64,000 nt of DNA from Maratus speciosus (GCA_963932465.1 OZ010795.1:476522806-476586805); one strand, 5' to 3'; positions 1 to 9,576 are shown, counted from the first letter of the stretch. The notes: generated from the sequence alone by a model not told the origin. A program made the numbers and translations.

Positions 1-114
1 ATTAAATAAAATGATAATGAAATACAAATTGAATTATGAATAAATGTAACATGATACATTTCTTAGCATACATTTAAGGGAGGCCAAACTTCTTGCCAAA
101 TTAGTTTAAAATAG

Positions 115-420
115 TAACCTTTTCTAAAATCTGAAAAAAAAAATATCTGTTTGATTAAAATTTGAGTTGCCATCATTAGAAAAATGTATATAAAATTAGA
201 AAAAAATTAATATTTCGAAATCTACTTCGAATTTAAAAATTCTAATACCAGTTTTTACATCTGCGGATCAATATTGATTTTTGGTGTTAATTTCATCGCA
301 AAGTATTCCATATTTTAGGAGAAATCGCCGTGAAACATAATCAGTTGATTAATCATCCGATTCATACTTCCGTTTCATAAATTCGTTTCATTAGGATTTT
401 ATATATATAGGGTAGATATA
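115..420 (+). repeat. Dispersed repeat R1, copy A
   Basis: About 300 bp that recurs in the same orientation at 43700-44027, with the same order of words (for example GATCTGCGGATCAAT-type core and CCGTTTCATAAATTCG) and the same end in a short TATATATAGGG run. The second copy has an extra duplicated CCGTTTCATAAATTCG segment near its end. No coding potential. Probably part of an unidentified non-autonomous transposon. Confidence 0.8.
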
Positions 421-437
421 TATAGATTATATATATA

Positions 438-470
438 CATAGGGGAGAGTAGCCGAATTTGGACCACGTC
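438..470 (+). repeat. Short repeat shared with 12600-12637 (possible transposon end)
   Basis: The word GGGGAGAGTAGCC followed by an A/T-rich triplet and TTTGGACC occurs here and, inverted, at about 12600-12637, both next to a (TA)n stretch. Sequence beyond the word does not match. It may be a transposon terminal repeat; I cannot name the family. Confidence 0.4.
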
Positions 471-724
471 ACTTATTTTCAGGTGTAACTCACTTAATTT
501 TTGGAATATCTGCAAAAGACTACTACACGGGGTCAATCTATTCATCTACTAACTAAATAAATCTTTAGATCAATTTCTTTTTGAAAATCTTAAGTTTTAT
601 TTTAATTTGAAAAAAATTTCTGAAGTAGTCCAAATTCAGCAACTGGTCGCCTATGTTGGACCCCCAGTTTCCTAAATTGGACCAAACAATATCAGGTTGT
701 TTTAATGACTAGAGAATATAACTA
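471..724. other. AT-rich interval, nothing recognised
   Basis: No coding region or family match seen. TTGGACC words recur at about 656 and 678, possibly the other end of the element suggested by the short repeat at 438-470. Confidence 0.4.
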
Positions 725-1320
725 TCTATATTATAAAGGACAAACATATCTGTGCGTAACGCATACGTCATTTTGCGAATGGCAACGTTTTGAAATTTTA
801 AATAAAATTTGGGTTTTGCAATTTTGTCTACTGCAATTTTTTAAACTTCTAAACATCGCAAATTTTAAATTTTTACACCGTCGTATAAGGAAAAGAAATG
901 CTCTTTTAAATGCAATTTGTTTGAAAGCTGTATCTCAATTTATTTTTCAGATATTAATTTTTTTGTAGTTTTTAATACCCTTTTTCTTATCGTGGCAACA
1001 AAAGTACTTCATTTCCATTGAAAGTCCTTGAAACTAAACGGAAAAGAGTCGAGAATGGGAGATACTGTATCTTTCTGTTGCCATTTCACATAAAACCTGA
1101 AAAAAAAGTTGAAATTAAAATATGGGCTATGTCAAGAATATTTTCTGTTATTCCGTGATAATGACGTCATATGCACACTTTTATAGACGAATTTTAAGAC
1201 TGAATTGTAAAAGTGAATTGCTCTAGCGGATGCAAATGACGTCATTTTATAAAAAAGCATGTATTTTAATTCTTAAACCTGAATTATGTTTTGTAGAAGT
1301 GCGTCATTTTCACAGCCCAG
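725..1320 (+). repeat. Helitron-like dispersed repeat, copy 1 (5' end retained)
   Basis: Starts with TCTATATTATAAAGG and continues ...GTGCGTAACGC, almost identical to the Helitron 5' end at 2723. The stretch 830-1060 is also similar to 7105-7290 (inside that Helitron) and to 54295-54560. The short reading frame at 705-968 lies within this repeat and is not credible as a gene. No matching 3' hairpin plus CTAG was found before 2723, so the copy is treated as partial. Confidence 0.6.
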
Positions 1321-1717
1321 CTGCTTTGAAATTTTTCATAGGTGAAAATTCTTCACTTTTGAAAATAATGTAATCGAAATCACACACTGATAAAACGCAA
1401 TGTTTTACAAAAATTTAGAGTGTCTTTATAAAAGAGAGGTGACATGAAAATAATAGCGATTCATATTACAGAAATTGATGATTCTCGCCTGAATGGATTT
1501 CTTTCACCGAGTTAGACAAGCAAACAAATAATTCGTGGTTTAAAATAATATCGCGTTCCTGAAGTTTTTGTCGAAAATTATCTCGAATAATAAAATTTTA
1601 ATGCTATTCTTTAGGACATTGTACTATAATTTTATCAAAATAAAAAAATTTGCTTCATTTAATTTTTCCTAATTTTATATAATCTATATATTTAAAGCAG
1701 AAATGTGTTTTTTAGTC
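1321..1717. other. AT-rich interval, nothing recognised
   Basis: No coding region, known repeat or structured RNA seen. Confidence 0.4.
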
Positions 1718-1788
1718 ATCTGCCTTGATCTTTCTGCTGAACCAATTTCGCTCAGCCTTGCTTTTTTTAGCACGCTGTTCCTTTTGCA

Positions 1789-1820
1789 CTGAAGAAGAAT
1801 CTCGCTAGTAGATTCGAAAC
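1789..1820 (+). ncRNA. Hammerhead-ribozyme-like core, possible Penelope tail
   Basis: The bases CTGAAGA (1789-1795) fit the conserved CUGANGA box. They are followed by a perfect 6-bp stem (GAATCT at 1797-1802, AGATTC at 1810-1815) with a 7-nt loop and then GAAAC (1816-1820), the second conserved box. Penelope-like elements are known to carry minimal hammerhead motifs in their terminal repeats, and two such elements lie elsewhere in this window, so this may be a solo Penelope tail. Stems I and III are not clearly defined by eye. Confidence 0.45.
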
Positions 1821-1947
1821 AGCTGCTTGCTGCTTTTCATATATTATTTGTGCATTTTAAACGTTGGTTTTTCTGCTTTTTAATTTAACTAATATATGTA
1901 TTTTTTTTAAAGAAAGCTCTTCTGTTGTAGATGTGATCGCACTATCT

Positions 1948-1948
<1 letters not shown>

Positions 1949-1991
<43 letters not shown>
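1949..1991. repeat. Poly(T) tract, about 43 bases
   Basis: An uninterrupted run of T. Reading frames with long poly-Lys or poly-Phe across it are artefacts. Confidence 0.95.
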
Positions 1992-1996
<5 letters not shown>

Positions 1997-2722
1997 CCCC
2001 ACTTTTATATTTTAATTTTAAAAGCATTTTATGGAATTTCTTCAAATTGATGAAAATTAGATAACTTTCATTATTGCAGACAAGAGGGAAATAACGAGGT
2101 ATTTTTGACTTTATTCATGCTATTTTCTGATAAAAATTCAAAATTTTTGATAAAAATTGTGGTATAGGATTTAGTGGCACAAAATCCCACTAGGAGCAGA
2201 ATATTATATTAGGGGCATAATAACGGAAAATAACATACTGCTTTTGAAAACACGCATTTTTCCTCATAAATTTTCTGTATTGTATTTCCTTCTACATGTG
2301 TACTAATACTAAGTTTCAGACACTAGGCGAAATGCTTATTTAAGTGAAAATGAAGTCATATTTAAAAGAAAACGATCATTTTCTTAAATAAAACTAAACA
2401 TTTTAACATAAATGCGTCTAAAAAACATAAATTACAGAAATTTTTACTCTTTCTGAAATTGAGATTAGAATTTCAAGTAAAGAGTGCGTCTGTTCACATA
2501 AAAGATGTTGCTGACAATCCTGACTTCAAGTTTTGAGTTAAAATGATTTTTAAATGATCAAACAAAATAAAAAATTTTTTTAAAGTGATGGATATGAGAA
2601 GTGCGTATGCAAATTTTGAGAAGGTGAAATTTCTGTTTTCATTCCGGAAATCCAAGAATAAAAGCTTCAATTGATAACCACATCCTAATAACTGTTCTTT
2701 ATTATATTTTACTGATTACGTA
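1992..2722. other. AT-rich interval, nothing recognised
   Basis: No coding region or repeat identified between the poly(T) tract and the Helitron start. Confidence 0.4.
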
Positions 2723-3076
2723 TCTATATTATAAAGAACAAACGTATATGTGCGTAACGCTGACATCATTTTGCGAAGGGCAACACTTCACGATAAAATT
2801 TCTGACTTGAAATTTTCGCTACTGCAATTTTTTAATCATCTGACCATCATACATTTTCAATTTTTGTCGCATAGGGGAAAAAATTTACTTTCAAATGTAA
2901 TTTGTTTGAAAATGTATTCATTGACTGATGTAATATATTTTCTAAAATAATTTTTAAGCATGATTTTTTTAAAAGTTTATCTTATCACGTGCCGGTTTCA
3001 ATACTAAATAATAATAAACATGTTGCACATAAAGCAACAAACGTTTTTCAGCATTTGTTTCTATTTTTGCGTAACG

Positions 3077-3205
3077 AAATTAATACTTCCTTTGTAAACA
3101 AATAAAAGAATAATATTAAAAACCACCAATCTAACAAATTTGTGAAAGACAAATTAACAAAATTAATACTTCTTTTATAAACAAATAAAAGAATAATATT
3201 GAAAA
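3077..3205. repeat. Imperfect direct repeat inside the Helitron
   Basis: A segment of about 45 bp (AAATTAATACTTC...AATAAAAGAATAATATT) occurs at about 3077 and again about 82 bp later. Confidence 0.7.
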
Positions 3206-3481
3206 AACACAAATGTAACATTTTTTCAAATGGAATTTGTTTGCTAAGTTCATCTCAGTTTACTGATTGTCTATGGTTTTAAAAACAATTTTAAAGCATG
3301 AAATATTTTTTATTAATTTATCTATATCGCGCGGAGCTCGATTACGAAATATTAAGCCGTTTGCCCTTAAAACAAAATAAAGAGTTCAACATTTTCTTAC
3401 GGCTAATATCCATTTAAAAAAACTTCCCTGTGAATAAATAAATAAAATAATAATAAAAAAATAGCAATTTATCAAATTACA

Positions 3482-3486
3482 ACGAC
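3482..3486. repeat. Target site duplication ACGAC, left copy
   Basis: ACGAC directly before the left LTR, matched by ACGAC at 6815-6819. Confidence 0.85.
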
Positions 3487-3793
3487 TGTTGGATTCCAAT
3501 GTAAATAAATCTCTTAACTAAATGAATCCCTAAAAGTTAAGTATTAAAATATCTATAAGCTATTAAAACTGCCCTCAATAACATTTCTTATTGTTAAAGC
3601 GAATATATTTCTAACTTAAATTCAATGATAGAAGAGCCATATATTTCAAATTACTTTATTTTTATAAACTTCTTTCTAGAACAAAACAAAACCAACTGTT
3701 GCCAGATATTGAAACAATGCAATTACAACCAGTTAAATAATTATGCAGGTGACTGATACATGGATGAAAGAAAAAGATAGTCATTACGTAACA
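3487..3793 (-). repeat. 3' LTR of the BEL element
   Basis: Downstream LTR in element orientation, adjoining the polypurine tract. Confidence 0.9.
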
Positions 3794-3795
3794 TA

Positions 3796-3805
3796 CTCCC
3801 ACCTT
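3796..3805 (-). promoter_or_regulatory. Polypurine tract of the BEL element
   Basis: AAGGTGGGAG on the minus strand, two bases before the 3' LTR. It is the expected plus-strand DNA priming site. Confidence 0.75.
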
Positions 3806-3837
3806 GAGTTGTGGGGAAAGCACAACTCAACAATTTA

Positions 3838-3962
3838 AAATTACAAGTTAAATCCTTTCGGTACCTTAGAATTGTAGCAATAATACCAACCAGTTTCCAC
3901 ATTTTCACTACTGGAAATTAGGATAGTATCCGACGAGGAAACATCTTTTTTTTTTCTTTCTT

Positions 3963-4000
<38 letters not shown>

Positions 4001-4351
4001 ACTTTGTGTTCATCAGCAATAAATTCAGTGGAGGGCCATTTCTCATAGGGCGAATACAACCATTCGGGTCTCTCCCACCATTTCAATTTTAATTGTTGAT
4101 GGCTAGAACAGCCTCTTCTAGGTAGGTCTGGAGGATTTTGATTCCCATGTAGCTCATAAATTTGCTCTGATATTTCACAACTTTGGATTAGGATTACTTA
4201 TAGGATTCACAACTTTGTTCAACTCTTCAAACACAAATCAAAATTGTCAGGAAGAGGAGGGTGATATTCAGTCGAAAGCCTATTGACTAAAAAATTATCA
4301 TTTTCAACCTTAACTGTGTCAAAGAAATGTTGCTTTACTGCTTCTTCCATA
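3838..4351 (-). pseudogene. pol: BEL pol remnants (RT leader and RNase H end)
   Basis: From about 4351 the minus strand encodes EEAVKQHFFDTVKVEN and, further on, EYHPPLPDNFDLC, like the stretch just before the reverse transcriptase core in BEL pol. A stop follows near 4216. From about 4190 a second piece, with NPPDLPRRGCSSHQ and WWERPEWLYSPYEKWPS, fits the end of the BEL RNase H region. A poly(A) run interrupts it (3965-3996 as T on plus), and a last piece contains GWYYCYNSK. The catalytic reverse transcriptase, most of RNase H and all of integrase are missing. Confidence 0.7.
3965..3996. repeat. Poly(T) tract, 32 bases, inside the BEL element
   Basis: A pure T run (poly-A in element orientation) preceded by CTTTCTTTCTTT-like sequence. 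It sits inside the pol remnant and not at the end of the captured fragment, so it is more likely a local expansion than an mRNA tail. Confidence 0.9.
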
Positions 4352-4787
4352 CAAATCACGTGAAACAGGAGACATGCCAGATCTTGGTGAATATGGATCT
4401 CTCAAAGATGATGAATAGGGATCCGCATATTCATCTCTCATGGGCGCCATAGATGGACTAGGACGATCATAAGGTGAAGGGTATGGTTTCATGCGAGGCG
4501 ACATTGAACTGTAGCCACGGTCATAAAAATCTCGACCTCCAAAAGGTGGGCTGTCATATCTTCGGCCGTAGCCATTAGCATACCCATCACCACCACGGGG
4601 TCCACCATAACCAACACGTCCCCTGCTTGAATCTCCTCTAGCTCGTCCTTGTGATCCTGGCTCATGATGAAGCTTGCTTTTTGAAGGTTCAACACTCAAA
4701 GAAGATCCCCTGAAGTAATAATTATTCAGAGCTTTTAAGGCATCTTGGGCTTCTTCAGGCTTGATTAACTTTTCAGGAACTTTTGGA
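4352..4787 (-). other. Captured RNA-binding-protein fragment (RRM end plus RGG tail)
   Basis: In the frame following the gag Cys/His knuckles, the protein changes character. First comes an RRM-like last helix and strand (EEAQDALKALNNYYFRGSSL, then SVEPSKSK). A tail rich in Arg-Gly, Tyr, Ser and Pro follows (GYGGPRGGDGYANGYGRRYD and DPYSPRSGMSPVSRDLYGR). DNA here is clearly richer in G+C than gag or the surroundings. BEL elements normally have an aspartic protease here. The best reading is a piece of cellular mRNA for an RRM/RGG protein (RBM4/Lark-like or hnRNP-like; the exact parent is uncertain) copied into the element. Both sides are element sequence: gag before it and pol after it from about 4351. 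Whether the piece is translated as a Gag fusion is unknown, and the upstream frame is broken. Confidence 0.65.
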
Positions 4788-6416
4788 TATACTAGAGTTT
4801 CATGTTTTTTTCTGCATACAACGCATTTTACTTTTGCTCTACAATTTCGGGCTAGATGGTTTAATTTTAAACACACGAAACAAGTTCCCTTCTTTTGCAT
4901 TATGTCTTTCTTAACATCATACGACATTGACATTGCCTTGAAACATTTTTTCGATGCATGTCGCTTGTCACAAAAAATACACAGTTTTTGTTTAAAATTA
5001 TTCTTATTTCTAGTATATTTTCTCTTATCAATGTTTAATAAATCTGATACAGTAGATATTTGAGATTCTTCGAATTCATGATTATTGCGTGCAGCTTTGT
5101 ATCGAAAAGTTTTGTCAAAACTCTTACTTGCCAAAGAAATTCTTTCTTCTGCTTCAACTTCGTCTTGCAGAAATTCTAATAAATTATCTAGATCAGTTTT
5201 TGAGCCAATTACAACACCATTCTTTAAATCTGTATCATGATTTTTATCTAGTTCAGATTCCACATCATTACATCTATTTGACGATCTTCTGTGAGACGTT
5301 CTGTACCTTTCCCATGCTCTAAGAATATCATCTGGAAGAGACGATTCAACAAGCGGATATAACATCGCAGCATATTTGTCTCTAATAACTCCAAGAGTTT
5401 CTAATGATAGCAGTTTCGATTCTAATGAATCATATAATCGTCGCAAAGAATTATGTTTTCCTGGATTTTGCTTCTGCAGTACAAGGCCTAACAAATCTCT
5501 AACATAATATTCTATCAAAAGTTCTTCCCGTCCAAAACGAGATTTAAGTTTACTTACAGCTTTGGCATAACTATTACCGCCAGGCGGAAAACTTCTAATC
5601 AATTCTTCTGCCACACTGCCTTCTTCCATAGCTTGTGATAAATACGCAAATTTGTCATGAAAATCTAGGCTAGTATCTTGATCAATTTTTTGAAATTGAC
5701 CCCAGAATTGCAACCAATTTTTAATTTCACCATTAAAAGTAGGTAACTGTATCTTCGGATAATGAAGCAATACATTCTTATTAATTACCGAAATATCAGA
5801 TTTCAAATCTTCATTTTTTACAACCAAAAGTTCGTTTAATTTCTGTTGTAATACACGCCAGCGATCGATGTAAACCTCAGATTCATCGATATCTTTGTCT
5901 ATTGTTTCTTCGTCAGCTTGGTCGCTATACAATATTTCTCTAATTTTATATTCTACATCGGTCATAAATTTCGCTTTCTCTTCTATTATTGTCAATTTCA
6001 GAATTTTTTCAGCAGACGATAATTTAATTTTTAATTTCACCATTAAAAGTAGGTAACTGTATCTTCGGATAATGAAGCAATACATTCTTATTAATTACCG
6101 AAATATCAGATTTCAAATCTTCATTTTTTACAACCAAAAGTTCGTTTAATTTCTGTTGTAATACACGCCAGCGATCGATGTAAACCTCAGATTCATCGAT
6201 ATCTTTGTCTATTGTTTCTTCGTCAGCTTGGTCGCTATACAATATTTCTCTAATTTTATATTCTACATCGGTCATAAATTTCGCTTTCTCTTCTATTATT
6301 GTCAATTTCAGAATTTTTTCAGCAGACGATAAATTATTTTCACTTGCATCAAATTCGTTACACGCTTTAGTGAAAATTCTACGATGCTGTCGTCTAGCTG
6401 CTTTCAACGCATCCAT
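4788..6416 (-). pseudogene. gag: BEL/Pao gag, frame-broken by a tandem duplication
   Basis: Gag would form the capsid-like particle and bind the element RNA. The likely start is the Met at about 6416 (MDALKAARRQHRR); an earlier in-frame Met lies at 6434. A conserved block (PTFNGEIKNWLQFWGQF and onward) fits the DUF1759 region of Pao gag. It is followed by Cys/His knuckles (CIFCDKRHASKKC, CFVCLKLNHLARNC, CVVCRKKH). A 310-bp tandem duplication of the N-terminal part (about 5716-6022 and 6026-6332) shifts the frame by one. The first copy therefore runs into a stop near 6024, and the rest is open from about 6085 down to 4319. The frame continues into the captured fragment without a stop. Confidence 0.85.
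5716..6332 (-). repeat. 310-bp tandem duplication within gag
   Basis: About 307 bp at 5716-6022 recurs at 6026-6332 with an offset of 310 bp and no difference seen. Because 310 is not a multiple of three, the duplication breaks the gag frame. Confidence 0.9.
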
Positions 6417-6488
6417 ATTATTCAACATCAACAATAATAATAATTCTCACTTGAGCAGTTCAAATAAAATTCTACTTACAGATTCTAA

Positions 6489-6505
6489 TCCTGTCGCGGA
6501 CGCCA
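6489..6505 (-). promoter_or_regulatory. Primer binding site of the BEL element
   Basis: Two bases inside the 5' LTR, the minus strand reads TGGCGTCCGCGACAGGA. Starting with TGG (complement of a tRNA CCA end) and running into what looks like an acceptor stem and T-arm, it is a typical tRNA primer site. Which tRNA is not decided here. Confidence 0.75.
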
Positions 6506-6507
6506 TA

Positions 6508-6814
6508 TGTTGGATTCCAATGTAAATAAATCTCTTAACTAAATGAATCCCTAAAAGTTAAGTATTAAAATATCTATAAGCTATTAAAACTGCCCTCAAT
6601 AACATTTCTTATTGTTAAAGCGAATATATTTCTAACTTAAATTCAATGATAGAAGAGCCATATATTTCAAATTACTTTATTTTTATAAACTTCTTTCTAG
6701 AACAAAACAAAACCAACTGTTGCCAGATATTGAAACAATGCAATTACAACCAGTTAAATAATTATGCAGGTGACTGATACATGGATGAAAGAAAAAGATA
6801 GTCATTACGTAACA
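6508..6814 (-). repeat. 5' LTR of the BEL element
   Basis: Upstream LTR in element orientation, 307 bp, same sequence as 3487-3793. The promoter and polyadenylation sites were not resolved by eye. Confidence 0.9.
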
Positions 6815-6819
6815 ACGAC
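6815..6819. repeat. Target site duplication ACGAC, right copy
   Basis: ACGAC directly after the right LTR. A 5-bp duplication fits BEL/Pao integration. Confidence 0.85.
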
Positions 6820-7727
6820 CATTTGGAAAACGATTTTTTTGAAGACTAAAATTTAAGACATAAAAAATCGCACGGAGTTGATCATACATTACGTACGCCA
6901 TGAATTAAACATTAATAGTGTTATGACACGTAAAAATTGCAAGCCAAAAATATCGCCTGCGACCAGTCAGATTTCATGAAACTTAAGTATTATCCACCTG
7001 AAACTTACGTAAATATCCAAGCATTTCATTGGCTGTTCGGGAAAAGGCTTTTCCATCGTCAGATTTCCAAGAAATCTGACGGCCAATTGTAAATGAAATT
7101 TCATTTTTAAACTTCTAAACATCCGACAGTATTACTTTTTACACCGTCGGATAGAGAAAAAAATGTACTTTTAAATGCAATTTGTTTGAAAGCTGTATCT
7201 CAATTTGTTTCTGAGTTATTATAATTTTTTTTGTAGTTTTTGTTACTTTTTTGTCATAGTGGCAACAGAAGGTATCCATCGTTGTTGAAATTAAAGGGAA
7301 ATACAGATTACTGTATAGACCAATCATAAAACGAATAAAATGCGGATTAAACCAATGAAAACCTCCAGATATGCTTTTAATTTCTCATCCTGACGAGAAG
7401 AATAACCATTTTTCCAAATGGTTAATAAATAAAACACAAATTTACCAGACATGTATAAGCTCTGAAATTATCAGAATATAAAAGGATGCCATAAGTAACA
7501 AAATCTTGGCAAATAACTCTTAGCATGCGGCTAATAAGAGAATATCGCTTTTCATAAATTTCAAAATTTATTTGATTGTATAATTCGTATTTTCAATATG
7601 AGAAATGTTTTTTAATGTAAGTGGTTAATCTAAAAAATTTATTGCTTATAAAAAATTATTAGTTTTCAATTAAAAAATTATTTCACCTATATTCTTTAAC
7701 CCGGGAAGCCCGGGTACAATCCCCTAG

Positions 7728-7936
7728 TTCTATTAAAAGCAGAGTTTGTGATTAATGAAACAATCAACCAAAATAACCGCAATGAAATGTAATAAAATAA
7801 AATATCTGAAAATAAGAGTAATTGTTTTAAATCAAAATGTATTCAAAATCTAAATGAAAATTATCAGTAATTAGGAATAGAAATTATGGAACTAATTGCC
7901 AGTTACTTAAATATCATGTAAGAAGTGATGCAAAGC
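7728..7936. other. AT-rich interval after the Helitron
   Basis: No feature recognised. Confidence 0.4.
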
Positions 7937-8299
7937 TTACACATGAATTTCGTATAACATTTTTTTTGCAGCACGCACAGTATGGAACCATATTTGGAAA
8001 TCTGAAAACTGAAACATTTGTGCTATTTTATTTTTCTTACACATTTGGCTAAACCAATCGTCACTGTCTAGATTTTTCTTTTTAAGTTCTGAATCATTAG
8101 GTATTTTTATTTTTTTTACAACAGAAGTTTTCTTTACATTATGCTTGAAGTACTTCCCTTCCCTCATTTTCCTTCCAATTGCAAAACGCCTAATTTTTAA
8201 AACTTGATGCTCCGATTGATTTTGTGCTATGAGAGTTTCCGTTTTGTCGTTTTTTTTCATTTCAAGGTTTTCTTTATATGACTTATAATCAAAACACAT
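7937..8299 (-). CDS. Unrecognised 120-codon frame beside Penelope RT
   Basis: An open frame on the same strand as, and directly downstream of, the reverse transcriptase fragment. The predicted protein is Lys-rich with no motif I recognise and does not look like the usual Penelope linker or endonuclease. It could be chance in AT-rich DNA or the remnant of another element. Confidence 0.15.
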   Translation of the reverse strand: MCFDYKSYKENLEMKKNDKTETLIAQNQSEHQVLKIRRFAIGRKMREGKYFKHNVKKTSVVKKIKIPNDSELKKKNLDSDDWFSQMCKKNKIAQMFQFSDFQIWFHTVRAAKKMLYEIHV

Positions 8300-8306
8300 T
8301 TATACT

Positions 8307-8690
8307 TTATACTTTATTTCCATAACTATTCTTCATTAATTTAATATCAAGGAAGGATAAAATACCCTCTTTCTCAATTTCTATCGTAAACTTTATCTTT
8401 GTATCCAACTCATTAAGTTTTAACAGGAAATTATTTAAAGACCGCAAATCATGATCCCAAATTAAGAAAATGTCATTTACATACATTATCCAAATTGATG
8501 GCTTGATTTCAAAATCTTCCATAATCTCTGTTTCTAAGAGTCTAAGTTTTAATTCGGCAAAATATCATGAAATGGGGGATCCCATAGGAGAACCATTTCG
8601 TTGTCTGTAATATTTACTGTTAAAAACGAAAATTATTCTATTTATTAATCCATTTATTGCACATTTGATTATATCCCGCAGCTTTATGAG
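8307..8690 (-). pseudogene. Penelope-like reverse transcriptase fragment
   Basis: Reading the minus strand from about 8690, fragments show QRNGSPMGSP (the RT motif with the conserved Gly, Met-Gly and Ser-Pro), then IWIMYVNDIFLIWDHD at about 8490-8440 (motif C; the usual second residue pair YVDD is changed to YVND), then KFTIEIEKEGILSFLDIKL. The order and spacing fit the palm of Penelope-like retroelement RTs. The fragment starts abruptly at about 8690, next to an endonuclease fragment on the opposite strand. A stop separates motif B from motif C, so it is dead. Confidence 0.7.
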
Positions 8691-8691
8691 A

Positions 8692-9148
8692 GATTGAGAT
8701 ATGCATTACTAAAACATAATATTAATTTAATAGCCAAACCTCCAACAAAATTGAAAGAATTGATTCACAGTAAAATTGATCCTATTCCCGATTATGAAAA
8801 AGCAGGAGTCTACATCATCCCATTCAGCACAGAGCAGCATAAGAGTTTATTTTATATTGGTATGACACCTCGAAAATTTAAAGAAAGATTAAAGAGCACA
8901 TTTCTGATATCGAGTTTAACGAACCAAATACAGCTTTATCCAGATTGCACCAAAAAGAAAATATTAAGCTATACTTCGATAAAGCTAAAATTATCATTTC
9001 AACGTCTAACCACTACACGTCAATAATCCGTGAATCCATTGAAATTTTACTTAGAAGTGATAATGTTTGTAACGATCTCCTTTCCTATAATATTCCCGCA
9101 ATTTGGTACAATATCCTAAATATTTCAAGTCCTCCTGATAATATAAAC
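8692..9148 (+). pseudogene. Penelope-like GIY-YIG endonuclease fragment
   Basis: The frame at 8694-9026 contains a linker (PPTKLKELIHSKIDPIPDYE) and then AGVYIIPF and LFYIGMTPRKFKERL. The G-V-Y and Y-I-G pairs, and the Arg after them, match the GIY-YIG nuclease core that some Penelope elements carry after the reverse transcriptase. A frameshift near 8910-8945 moves the rest (LHQKENIKLYFDKAKIIIST through SYNIPAIWYNIL) to another frame ending near 9148. It is a 5'-truncated copy lying head to head with the RT fragment on the other strand. Confidence 0.7.
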
Positions 9149-9576
9149 TGATCGTTTCACCCCTTAGCAGAGAAATGGACTGAACTCTGATTGCGCATGC
9201 GTACTATTTTTGTTTTTGTTTTTAAAATATTTTTCTATTCAGTCAGTAATCTTTTTTCCCTTTGAGCCTTGAAACCCATCCCCCGGAATGTTTGAGATTT
9301 TATGCGTTTTAATGGCAAATGTAATTCCTCCCTCCAGAACTGTAAAAAGTCTGCTCCTCTCCCCCTTTCACGAAACCTCAAATTTCCCCCAGGGGGAAAA
9401 TGACTGAATTCAACTCTGTAAGTCAAATACGCCGTAGGAATAAAGAATTTAAAGAAAATAAATACAAATAGATACAAGATAAAAGAAATTGCAAAAAAAG
9501 TTATTGCAAAAACATGTAAAAATATTTTTATGTTTATATAGGTCTCATAAAGAAATTCATCGAGATGTACAAAAAG
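9149..9576. other. Penelope flank, no gene
   Basis: Contains a GC-richer pyrimidine-rich patch (about 9290-9410) and then A-rich sequence. It could be the 3' untranslated end of the Penelope fragment; no hammerhead core was found here. Confidence 0.35.

Larger units (their letters stand above)
3487..6814 (-). mobile_element. BEL/Pao LTR retrotransposon, chimeric and pol-deleted
   Basis: Two 307-bp LTRs (3487-3793 and 6508-6814) start TG and end CA on the plus strand. No difference was found between them by eye. They are flanked by the 5-bp duplication ACGAC (3482-3486 and 6815-6819). The order on the minus strand is LTR, primer binding site, gag with DUF1759-like and CCHC modules, a captured RNA-binding-protein fragment, pol scraps, polypurine tract, LTR. 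The identical LTRs point to a recent insertion. The element lacks nearly all of protease, reverse transcriptase and integrase and so depended on helper proteins. Confidence 0.9.
2723..7727 (+). mobile_element. Non-autonomous Helitron, invaded by a BEL retrotransposon
   Basis: The 5' end is TCTATATTATAAAG, preceded by an A. The 3' end has a hairpin (ACCCGGG 7699-7705, loop AAG, CCCGGGT 7709-7715), eight bases, then CTAG (7724-7727) followed by T. A 5' TC, a 3' hairpin close to CTRR and insertion between A and T are the hallmarks of Helitrons. No Rep/helicase frame is visible. The BEL element at 3487-6814 lies inside; without it and one copy of its target duplication the Helitron is about 1.67 kb. 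Pairing this 5' end with this 3' end is inference, supported by 7105-7290 resembling 830-1060 downstream of the other copy of the 5' end. Confidence 0.65.

Noticed and set aside
1857..2064. Overlapping frames with long poly-Lys and poly-Phe
   Set aside because: They only read through the poly(T) tract.
3965..3996. Poly(A) run as the mRNA tail of the captured fragment
   Set aside because: Pol-like sequence lies on both sides of it, separating it from the captured piece.
3841..4086. An 81-codon minus-strand frame as a separate gene
   Set aside because: Its ends match BEL pol and its middle is the poly(A) run, so it belongs to the retroelement remnant.
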